Part shown: positions 50,381 through 59,825 of the stretch, one piece after another | How positions within the stretch are numbered: the first letter of the stretch is position 1 | How the letters are laid out: each line of letters starts with the position of its first letter | Assembly: GCA_015039465.1 (NCBI GenBank) | Contig: MU130382.1 | Location: forward strand, 630,602-694,601 | Direction: 5' to 3' | DNA: 64,000 nucleotides | Source: Phlegmacium glaucopus | Taxonomy: Eukaryota; Basidiomycota; Agaricomycetes; Agaricales; Cortinariaceae | Program-made: the position numbers and the translations under genes | Notes under the pieces: model-generated | The model's input: only the letters and a program-made list of their open reading frames with translations | What the model was told of the DNA's origin: nothing | Databases searched by the model: none

Positions 50381-51167
50381 ATGTGGTCTGGTCGCGAGAG
50401 TACGGAATACTTCAAATCTCGTCTGCCTGATAGTATGACCGCTGGTATAACTGGGAATGCTCCAATTGAGATCAAGGAATTGCCTATCAAATGGTTAACT
50501 CTTTTTCGTAAAAAGGGAAAAGGTTTCGCAGGTTCGGTTGTGTCAAGAGTGAAAGTAACAGACGTTTCGATTTTGCCAAACACGGCTGACCCATCAAGGT
50601 TGGAGGGAAAGGTGACCTGCGAAATCGACGTGACTCCAGGTATAGTTAACGCTGTTTTATTTGCCACCATTAATTAATATGACCAGACATGTGTAACGAA
50701 CATGGGGTACTAGCTCAAGGCTGTCTAGTCACTCTTCTTGACGAGTAGGAACACATCACTAATTTTTCGTACTCATCAATAAGACTGACATTCAGAGGTA
50801 CTAATATCTCAATGGCTGTCGCAAGTGCTGCTGAGGGGAGAGGGCAGCCTGGTGGCGTCTCACAGACGATCAATATAGCTCTACATGAGCCCGCTGTAGC
50901 GTATGTTTGATACTATCCGTCCTCATACATCTTGCTAACCCAGTTCAATCAGAGGCGTCAAATTGTGTCTGGTACACACATCTATTGCATCTGATTCACA
51001 AATGAACTCAGCAAGAAGCGAGGTGTGTACAGAAATGCGACCTGACCATATATTGACGCTTTGTTGAGATATGGGACGCGACTAATGGCCGTCTTGTGGC
51101 ATCTGGAACACAATTGTCGATGCCTCCATCTATTCCATCAAAGTTGGTGAAGAAATCATCCTTGTAA
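50381..51167 (+). CDS. Hotdog-fold acyl-CoA thioesterase-like protein (copy 2)
   Basis: Five exons (50381-50639, 50687-50744, 50796-50900, 50953-51022, 51069-51167) give 196 residues. The core DMCNEHGVLAQGCLVTLLDE keeps the HG-x-D/E pattern. Then GQPGGVSQTINIALHEPAV, VKLCLVHTSIA, NSARSEIWDATNG and LVASGTQLSMPPS align with copy 1. Sequence identity to copy 1 appears low outside these blocks, but exon 2 (58 bases) and exon 4 (70 bases) have identical lengths and all intron phases match, so the pair arose by an old inverted duplication. Function as for copy 1; the active-site environment differs (HGVLAQG instead of HGACAAY). Confidence 0.85.
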
Positions 51168-51900
51168 CCAATGTATAAGTTCAACTGAGCTTTCTCGAGC
51201 TCGTTCACTTTTTCTGGATGTTTTGACTTTTTGGAAGTGAGAAGGATTTGCCCTTCCTCTTAGAGTGAATGAGGATATGACTTTCGGGGTAACTCCTCGG
51301 CGGAGACCATTGCGGTGGCGCCGGGTCTTTACTCTATCTGCATTGACCATCGGTATCTTTTAGACTGCACAAGTTCGTGACACCAAGATAAGGAGGGATC
51401 TGTTGCTGAGCAGATTCATTCATTAACTTGGTAAATGAATACCTGCGACTGGCGGCAGTGTCATTGTATTGCTGTACTAGATTCATTCATTAACAGGAAC
51501 TGGATCTTTTTTCCTGCTAGATTATGTTTCGTTTCGTTTGGGGAACTAAAAAGGCGCGCAATCTCAACTTGAAGTCAAGTGGCCAGACTGGTGGCGGTGT
51601 CATTGAATTGGAGCTGGTGGAGTTTATTTCAAGGCACACACAGCCCTATGCAACAGCCTTGCAGGTTCAACATGTATGAAATATTTAATATTTTAGTTGA
51701 AAGATTGTTGAGTGTACTTGGCACGTGGAAAACATGCGGCTAAGTTATTTCCCAAAGAAGAAGGCAAGTTGATATCATTGTTGTGTATCTTTAACTTTTA
51801 TGAACTTTTATGACTTGATGTAAGTGACTCTTTCAAGACCCTTTCAAATCACTCAAAGGTTCTACAGTTTTATGCCCTTCAATTTTTCACCACCACAAAT
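51168..51900. other. Intergenic region, nothing recognised
   Basis: Includes two AGATTCATTCATTAAC blocks (about 51413 and 51480) about 70 bases apart, probably a small direct repeat. Promoter of the NADAR gene at the right end. Confidence 0.45.
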
Positions 51901-53617
51901 ATGGGACTAGGCCAATCAAAACAATATCGATTCAATAGGGAACCTCGGTATCCCATTAATTTTCAACCATACCAACAGCCACAACCTTTCATTCCGGGTT
52001 ATATACCAGTTAATTATGCCCAGCCCATGTATCCACAACAAGGGTTTATTCCACCGATGTATGGCCAAGGAGCTGTTATTCAACCTCAACAACCTCAACA
52101 AGTTCACTACTATGAGGAGGAGGAGGAGAGGCCAAAAAAGCGCAAAACCAGGCGCCGCACAAGGGCAGACACAAACAGAGGTCGATTTATTCCCCCTAGA
52201 GACCAACCGTCGCCGCAAGGTATGTATCTATAGATTTGGAAAATTCATGCTCCTATTAATATAGAATGTAGAGGCAGCACCTCGTCGTGCCCATTCGGGA
52301 TCTCATCGACCAAGAGAGACGGTTGTCGCACCCGTTGTTCCTGAACGAAATCAGAGTCGCCGAGTGCCAACGCCTTTCATTCCACGCATGGTTGAAGCAG
52401 ACGAGGAAGAAGAGGAAGCAGACCGACCCCGAGGCGAACGTGAACGTCCAGCTTCTCGTCAGTCCCGTCGTTCTCCCATACATTACGAGCCCCCGATTAC
52501 TGTCCGAGGTGACCTGTCTGCTCTTGTTGAGCCGGTACCTCCCGCAACTAGGAGGGCATATGATCCGTCTGGGCCTAAGCTACCCCTTCGAAATCCTCTA
52601 CCACCTCCTCCTATAGATCTCTACGAAATGTCACCCTTCAAGTCCCTGTCGACCCTGCCCCAAACGACAGCTCTGCTCCAAGCTTATAAGCCACAGCAAA
52701 ATACATTCACCGTCACTCCTTTCGGCCCGAATGGGAACTTGGAAAAAAAGAAAAGTATCTTTCGAGCCTTTTCAAAAAAAAAACAACCAGAACGGGTCTT
52801 TGTTTATGCACCTGCCTCTTCTCAACAACCGCAACACCCTTCAAATCAACCTCAACACTCGGCAGTCCACAGGTCTTCTTCCACTCAACCTCGACAATCT
52901 GAGGCGCGTTCTCAGACTCAACCGAGGTTCCAGTCACAACAGCGTCCATTCGCAGGAGCGGGACCCAATGATATTCCTACTCCGACTACAGCTGAACCTA
53001 CTACCGGAGGAACCTATCAAACTGAAACTCAAAGCGATTCGAGCTCTGTCTCGAGCTCCGTTCTTTCTCTGCCTATCCCGCCACATCCCACCAATCCTCC
53101 GACCATCAAGTTTGATCAGAGCCGATCGTACACTCAGTTCATGAATCATTCTCCCCATCGAGTGGTGTACAATGGCCTCGAGTATCCTACTGCCTTGCAT
53201 CTTCATGAAGCTTTGAAATTCCTTGGTCATCGACCTGATATCGCTGAAAAGATCAGACAGTGTAGCAGCGTTCATGAGGTTTATCCACTTGCGACCAAGT
53301 ACGCAGGGCTTCAAAGACCGGATTGGGGCGAACAATTCTTACAACTGGTACATGTTCTTGTTGTTTCTAAATCTGCTGGTTTTATCTCATGGGTTTTTCT
53401 CCATTTTTTTTTTGCTTAGATGGAAGAAGTACTGCATTCCAAGTTCAGACAACATCCTGATCTACGTATTATGCTCTTGGGTACTGGCAATGCTGACCTC
53501 GAATACGCAGACTTTGATGACTACTGGGGAAGTGGACCCGACGGACAGGGTGCTAATCAACTAGGAAAGGTTTTGACTCGAGTCCGAGAGCAATTACGTG
53601 AAGATTCTACGCCATGA
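51901..53617 (+). CDS. NADAR-domain (YbiA/DUF1768) protein with N-myristoylation-like start
   Basis: Three exons (51901-52219, 52272-53347, 53420-53617) give 530 residues. The protein begins MGLGQSKQYR, a good N-myristoylation context (Gly2, Ser6, basic residue 7), followed by a Pro/Gln/Tyr-rich disordered region with basic and acidic patches. The C-terminal domain (about 385-525) is NADAR: IKFDQSRSYTQFMNHSPHRV, YPTALHLHEALKFLGHRPDI, ATKYAGLQRPDWGEQFL, LRIMLLGTGNADLEYAD, DYWGSGPDGQGANQLGKVL. NADAR proteins are N-glycosidases acting on riboflavin intermediates (YbiA/RibX) or reversing ADP-ribosylation of DNA, RNA or guanine (family knowledge). The long disordered and perhaps lipidated N-terminus suggests action at a membrane or in a complex. 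The adjacent DNA offers no pathway clue. Confidence 0.88.
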
Positions 53618-54097
53618 TCATGATATTATAAGCAAACAACTCATTTCTATTTTATTTTTCTTTCTCACTTTTGCCCACTTTTGTTCTTTGACTTTCAAAT
53701 TATTTGCTTCATTTCACAGCTCCATACTTCGTTCTTTTGTTCTCTACCCAGCGACACCTATTTCCGTGACGGCATTCGTTTGACCTTTTGCTACAAGTCC
53801 AACCCAATTTTTCTTGCTCAATGTATCTCTTTTTCCTCGCGCTGCCCTCGTTCTTGGCCTTAGTGTCACATTCGACATACTTTTCTATGTAGTCTTTAGC
53901 TTTTCATGACTCATTACGTCTCATTTATTTTCTGCAGACTATGACAATATGGAAGAAAGACATGTAGTACTATCACAAAAATAAAAAAGTTGTTCGTACA
54001 TCGCCATTATTTCCTCAGACAGTCTGAATCTTTTCGTCAAACCCTGCACTCTATTTTCGGTATACAATCATCTATACGACTCCCCTAACGTATACGG
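53618..54097. other. Intergenic region
   Basis: T-rich 3' flank of the NADAR gene and promoter of the following small gene. Nothing else recognised. Confidence 0.5.
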
Positions 54098-54628
54098 ATG
54101 CCTCTTTTTCTCAAGGGTTACAAGCTCGACCTGTCAAAGATAAGCCAAACTTTCAACGTTCAGCCACCCGACAGGCCAGATGACTGGGTCATCTCCATCA
54201 TCGAATGTATCCCGAGAGACGCCTATAAACACATCGGCAACGGCTATGAAACGAATGACAAAATCAATGTCATGATCGTTATCGAGGATGGGCGCGATGA
54301 AAAAGAGTTGATGAAGAGCTCAGTGATATCCTCAGACAAAACATTGGCTGATATTGGTCGTAAGATTTGCACGCTGGCCATTTGGCCATGCTTCGATGGT
54401 ATGTTTCTGCCCTTGGCGGCTCAAAGGCCTTCCTAGCGAGCAGATGAAACAGATCTTGACTCTCCTCCAACTTTTTGGAATAGCTCTCAAAGTATCGCTA
54501 GCAGTCTGCTAGAATGGAATGGACTCGGAGAACAGAAGAAGTATGTGAAGGGAATTGTACCCACAGTGTTGAATATAAATTACAAAGAATATACATACGT
54601 ACTAGATTATTTTTATTTCAAGGATTGA
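54098..54628 (+). CDS. Unrecognised protein of about 161 residues
   Basis: Exon 54098-54398 codes MPLFLKGYKLDLSKISQTF and continues through PDRPDDWVISIIECIPRD and NVMIVIEDGRDEKEL to LAIWPCFD. A 45-base intron (GTATGT ... GCGAGCAG) joins it to 54444-54628, DETDLDSPPTFWNSSQS followed by LLEWNGLGEQKKYV, ending at a TGA. No domain is recognised. The 3' end overlaps the stop of the opposite-strand gene by 11 bases. A second possible intron (donor after 54541) would alter the C-terminus, so the end is uncertain. Confidence 0.45.
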
Positions 54629-57377
54629 ACCAACGGCGCCCAAGGTTATCAATGTCTTCTTCATCCGCTTCAATTCCTTCCACTTCTTCACCTACGGTCC
54701 AGAAAGAAGGTATGGCCATGAATAATTCTTCGACATACCAGAACCTTTGTTCTTTCCCTCCTACACCTCCGCCTCCAGTAGCTCCTCCACCTCTGGCTCT
54801 CCCACCACCAGCACCCCCTCGACCACGGTTGTTACCACGTCCTCCTCCAATGTTCAAAGGGACTATCTGGACCCACGTCCCAGCCACTCCCATACCCACG
54901 TTCAAAGCATTAGCAACATTTGGTTCAACCAAGATGGTAATATCATCTTTGAGTGGATCATGCCCAATCGACATCGATTTTCCACTTTCACCTCTTCCCT
55001 CTCCTTTTGTTAAATCCGACGACGTGCTCCCACCCACGAATGTAGGCGTCTTAAATTCTGGTGCCACACCTCCATCATCCCAATCCGGCCATGGCCCAAG
55101 GACAACCCTCGCTAATCGCTTAACTAATTCTTCTTCTACTCCTTTCCATTTACTACCACCACCCCCTGCACCCCCCTCACCTGGTTTAAGCACGCTTACG
55201 ACTTTCCGCAGACTTCGTTCTGCTATACCACTTTCATAACGGAGGGGAAGCACTGTCATTCCTAGAATCCCCATGAGAGGTTGGTTGGCAGGTGGGAACC
55301 AAGCTGCTTTCTCTGCTAGTTTCTCAGAACGGGTTGGGGCACGACCGGTGGGTGAAGCCCATGAACGAGGGTCTTCTTCTGAATCTTCGCTCTCGTCATC
55401 TGAAACCTGGGGTTGTTTTCCTTTGGGATTGGGAGCAGAATCAGGGGGTATCGAGCCTACGACGGGTGCAGATGGTTTCGCAGGTGGTAACGGTAGATCT
55501 GAGTCAGGCAGGGTAGATGCCAGAGCCTCATTAGGCTTTTCCAAAGGATGTGCAGTGTCCTTGGTGGATTTAGTGACTTCAGGTATATTAACCAATTGGC
55601 TAATAAAAGCGGTTGGTGTCTTGGGTTCAGGAGATGTAGGAGACATTATTTGAATACGAATCTCTTCATCATCACTTTTCTCATCATCCTGGACGTCGGT
55701 CTGTTTAAGAGGTTCCAACAGTTGTAGATTGGCTTTTTTGACTTCAGCTTCAAAAATCTTGAGAGCTTCTTCCTTGGTCGGTTCTTCTGCCGGTGCTTCA
55801 GTGAGTTTTGAATCGGGTTTTTCACTGTTTCCAAAGTCCCATTTTTCCTCCCATTTGATACCCCAACAGCCTTTGGCACCTCTCCCCATAGCATCGGGTA
55901 ATAGGCGGCACAACCTACCCGTGCGTGGAAGTTCAGTTGCCGCTCCTCGAGCTATTTCTACTGCTCGTTTGAGTTGTCTTTCGCACTCTGGTAATGCGCG
56001 AGTGCGGATGAGGTAGGAAAGGAAGAACGACATTAGGAGAGGGAGGTAAGTTAGGAAGGAAGGTGTCCTGAATGAAGAACGTGAGCATTAGTGGGGAGAT
56101 GAAAATATAAAGAAGAGGGAAAACATGCCAAATTAATCCTTCTTTCCTCATATAACTTGATAAAAACACTTGGATGCTCTTCTCAGGATCGTGCAAGAAT
56201 GCCAAGAGCTTTGTCTCTTTCTCCACGGCTGCGCGTGCAAGAAGAGCACGTACTTCAGCATCACTGCCGACAGGGATAGGTTCCTTGTTATATAACGCAT
56301 AAGGTGCACGAGTTGGGACACGTTTGCGTGGAGGTTGAGAAGGAGGACGTTGTGGGTATTGATCAGGGCTTTTGGCCTGGTTAATATTGACCGTGGACTC
56401 ATCGTCCAACTCGCGATCGGAGGAATCGGAAGCGAAATCTATTTCGTCATCGGAATTTGAAGGCTTTTTAGGGGGAGGACGTGGAAGCGTGGAAGATCGT
56501 GTTGGGCCTTCCTCGGGTTCGTTTTCGTCTTCATCGTTGACTCCCTCTTGTGGTGGGAGATCAGTACGCGTCCAAATGGGAGTTGAGCCTAGGAGACCGG
56601 CGTATAACCTGAACTGGGATCAATTACTTTCATTAGAATCTATGATAGGAATGAAGATAAGAGAGAGGTACTTGATCCCAGAGGTAGTTTAGATTTGTAT
56701 GTCCAGGTGGCCAGACGCGACCCGTGCGAAAATCGGTAGATGCTTGATGGATGCGGGCGATAGTTGACAGGTTCCTAAAGTATAAAATAAGGTCAATAGA
56801 AATTTATAGACAGGTAAGATGGGAGGGCATACGGGTCATAAGTATCGAGACCTCTCAAATGTTCGCCCTCTGACCACTGGTCATACCATTCTTTCTTCGC
56901 AAACAAAAGAAAACGTTGCGTTTTCCGTTCTTTAGCCCTTTCAATCGGGTCAAGCTTCTCTTCCGTCACTGCCTCCATTGCCGCCGTCGCGATCTTACCC
57001 CTCTTACCCTCCAACAAATCCTTTCCATCCTTCAATCCTTTCCTCCTCGTCTCAGTCTTACATTCATCCAACTCATGCCTTACACCCAGTTCAACGGTAG
57101 GTATACCTAATCCATCAATCTCCACACCAGTGTCGGAGAAGATTCGGATACCATGTTGTTTGAAAATTTTGAATGGGGTTATCGATATAGGAACGGATGT
57201 TCCTCCTTCGATGGTGGGTTTGGGAGGGAATGGAGGGAATTTGAGGAAAGACCCATCTATGGGGTTCGCGATCAGTGATGTTAAATTTGGGGTTTGGGGT
57301 CGGGGTTTAGGTGAAGTGTCGTTGGTGTCAGTCATAACGATGGCTGGGTGGGACGTTATCACGGTATCTAGAACCAA
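54618..57377 (-). CDS. Basidiomycete-restricted protein of unknown function, paralogue B
   Basis: Four exons (56833-57377, 56672-56774, 56129-56613, 54618-56067) join to 860 residues. Blocks shared with paralogue A: ANPIDGSFLKFPPFPPKP, ITPFKIFKQHGI, LGIPTVELGVRHELDECKTE, DFRTGRVWPPG, HDPEKSIQVFLSSYMRKEG-LIW, ALPECERQL, CWG, AGTWVQIVPL and RFWYVEELFMAIPSFWTV. It adds a basic Gly/Arg-rich patch (GRGNNRGRGGAGGGRARGGG) near the C-terminus that is absent from A and could bind RNA. The third intron starts with GC (GCATGT, 56128 downward); this is the only junction that keeps frame, and it lies exactly where A has a GT donor. The start could also be MTDTND at 57335. Function unknown. Confidence 0.8.
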
Positions 57378-57969
57378 GGAAAATGCAATACGATGGCCAT
57401 AGAATATAATCTGCTTTTACCATTGTTCAAATCAATCCCCGCGATTTGCAACCGCGCTCGGTTATCTGATTGTGATATAATTCATGTCAAGCTCAATTAA
57501 GAAAAACAACATACAGTACATGTCAGGTAAGCAAAATTTAAGGAAAGAAAAAAATGAGTGTCTGATACATAGGTGTATAAGTTCAATGTCAGTTTGCTGA
57601 AACGATGATGTATCGTAGGAAGACATATTAGATATAAAGGAAAGGATGGGTATGTAAAAGTTTTACTAAAAGATACCGTGCAAAATAAAAAATATAAATG
57701 TCATGGGTCATGGACGGATAGTCAGGAAGCCTGTCCATGCGAAATAAACAGGCTAGGTCTGAGAGCCAAGCAAGTCGGCTCTGGGGAAGGCGCAGCGACG
57801 TAAGTGTACATTGTCGGGGCAGGAGTACACGTGCGATACGAAGAGCCATTTGTAGATGATACAAGGCAGGCGTCTTGAAGTTGACTATAATCTATAAGGG
57901 AAGATCATGAATAGACTACCCATGGCCAAAAGAAAAGGACTGCCAGTTACCATATAAAAATCCAACAAA
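57378..57969. other. Intergenic region
   Basis: About 590 bases of promoter and 3'-flank DNA. The frame at 57628-57864 has no supporting features. Confidence 0.5.
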
Positions 57970-59493
57970 TCATTTCCATTCCACCTCTCCATCTATACTC
58001 GTATCCACAATCTCATCCAACGCCTTTGCCTTATTACTCGCACGAGATTTCGCATTTGGATCAACATTCATGCTACCAGCACTAGACCTCCTCTTCAAAG
58101 ACCCCACACTTCCTTTCGCCGACAATGCTTTCCTACCAGGAGCTGTCAAAATCTCCACCTCAACTCGATTTTTCCTTGTTGGAGACTCGGATCTTGTTAC
58201 CGGATCAGAAAGCGGGGAAGGAGGTCTGATATCTGCCGTTCCAGGCATGAAGGATGCAGATAGGGGACTTCTTTGGAGAGGCGTAGATTTGGGTTTAGGG
58301 GTGATAGGTGCGGTTGATTTGGGCTTGGATCTGGATTTGGTAGGTGATAGAGGTGTTTTGGTTGTTGGTTTACGGCATGGTGATTTAGGAGGAGAAGGGC
58401 GGACGGGAGTAGGGAGGGGTGGATCGACATCCATGTTATCTTCATCTGCTTTCTGTTTCTTTGTCGTCTTGGCCCTACGTCTCTTCGCTGGCCGAGGTTT
58501 AGCAGAAGCTTCTTCTTCCTCCCCTTCGACTTTGGCCTTTTCCTTGCCTTTTGTAGATCCGATAGATACAGAAATACTCTGCGAATGGGATGATATCATA
58601 CTGGCCCGATCTTCGTCCTGGTTATCATCGAGTTCCATCGTACGTCTACTGCGTTTACGTGATGTACGCGATGTGGAGCTTCGACGGGGTGCTGGTGGTT
58701 CGTGACATCGCAATGTAACACAGGACGTAAGTTTATCTTCGTGAGGGGTAGAGTCTGCACGAAACCGAGCGCGTTTGATGTCCGTCTAACAAGATATATA
58801 TCAGACAAGATTCAATAAGGGCAAGAAAAAGTGTACCGTATGTTTGCCTTCATAGCACCATCCATCGGGAGGTCCCATATCACCATCTCCTTCGACGGTC
58901 TTCTCACAACATCCCCACAGAGTTTCATATTCAGTGCCTAATCCTGTACGGACTCGTTCAACGATAGCACTATCGTCGTCATGGGCGACTGTACATGATC
59001 GATCTGTGTTCTCCAGTTCAAAGAAACCGCGATGACATCTAACACAATGCAACCGCGGAGGAGGTGTGAGGGAAGTAAAAAATTGGGTAAGGATCGTCAG
59101 AGTTTGTGGGCTAAGAGGCGCTGTACTAGTTGGAAACTGAAGGGAAGGTGTACGAGACAGATGTGCTAGAGTGTAACTTTGCAGTGTCTGAGCTGGTACA
59201 GACGCGATAAGGGCGTGCAGAGCAGTTGGGTCGGTCACCTGCTCCGTGTCGTCTGGTGGTGGAGATGGCGTGTCTGTTGGACCTGGAGGTAATTGAGGGT
59301 CGGAATCGGTCGTCCTCGAAGGAGAAGGTCGTTTTCCATTGAAGAAAGCATCAGAATCGATGGAAGGAGCAGGTGTATGAAGTTGCTTGATCGTTGGGAA
59401 CTGAAAATGGGTCGGAAGCTGAGAAGAACCAGCTACGTTGGCTTCCGAAGGCGTTGGCTGTACGGATTTTCTCGAGAAAAAACCAAAGACCAT
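57970..59493 (-). CDS. Cysteine-rich, probably zinc-binding protein of unknown function
   Basis: Two exons (58837-59493 and 57970-58785) give 490 residues. The middle (about 150-225) has LHCVRCHRGFFELENTDRSC, then VAHDDDS, ETLWGCCEKTVEG, PPDGWCYEGKHT-TDIKRARF. Its Cys/His pairs (CVRCH, CCE, CYEGKH) fit a metal-binding domain conserved in basidiomycetes, but I know no named family for it. The N-terminal part is Pro/Ser-rich. The C-terminal half is strongly basic, with RKRSRRT, AKRRRAKTTKKQK and many SP/TP sites, typical of a nuclear, phosphorylated protein. A nuclear regulatory role is an inference only. Confidence 0.72.
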
Positions 59494-59825
59494 GATAAGT
59501 ATGTAAGAGGTCGGATTCTAATGAACAGCAGAGGATTATAACATCCCTCAGTCGGTGAGGCTATCGTTAAATTCACACGCCTGGACACGCGCTGGTCACG
59601 TTGTCACAATACAAATTACAATGCGCATTGTCGCTGAAACACGCATTATCCTTGCATTATCCTGCACGAGTTCGCGTGTTGTTCTTAATTATTTGAATAC
59701 ATGCCATGGTCGCCTACATTGTTCATCAACTCAGAGAGTTTCGACTAAGTAATGTTTGACTTTATTTGGTACCGGGTCGTCTGCAATATTTTGACGCCGT
59801 TGGGCGTTTGTGTTTGTATCTCAGA
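59494..59825. promoter_or_regulatory. Divergent promoter region
   Basis: 332 bases between oppositely directed start codons (59493 and 59826). No specific site assigned. Confidence 0.45.

Noticed and set aside
50350..50670. Minus-strand frame of 106 codons
   Set aside because: Antisense to exon 1 of the second thioesterase copy, whose model is supported by its paralogue.
54514..55239. Plus-strand proline-rich frame of 241 codons
   Set aside because: It lies antisense to paralogue B, whose frame is supported by its paralogue. Proline runs arise from the Gly-rich codons on the other strand.
58070..58705. Plus-strand frame of 211 codons
   Set aside because: Shadow of the basic C-terminal half of the cysteine-rich gene on the minus strand; no domain.
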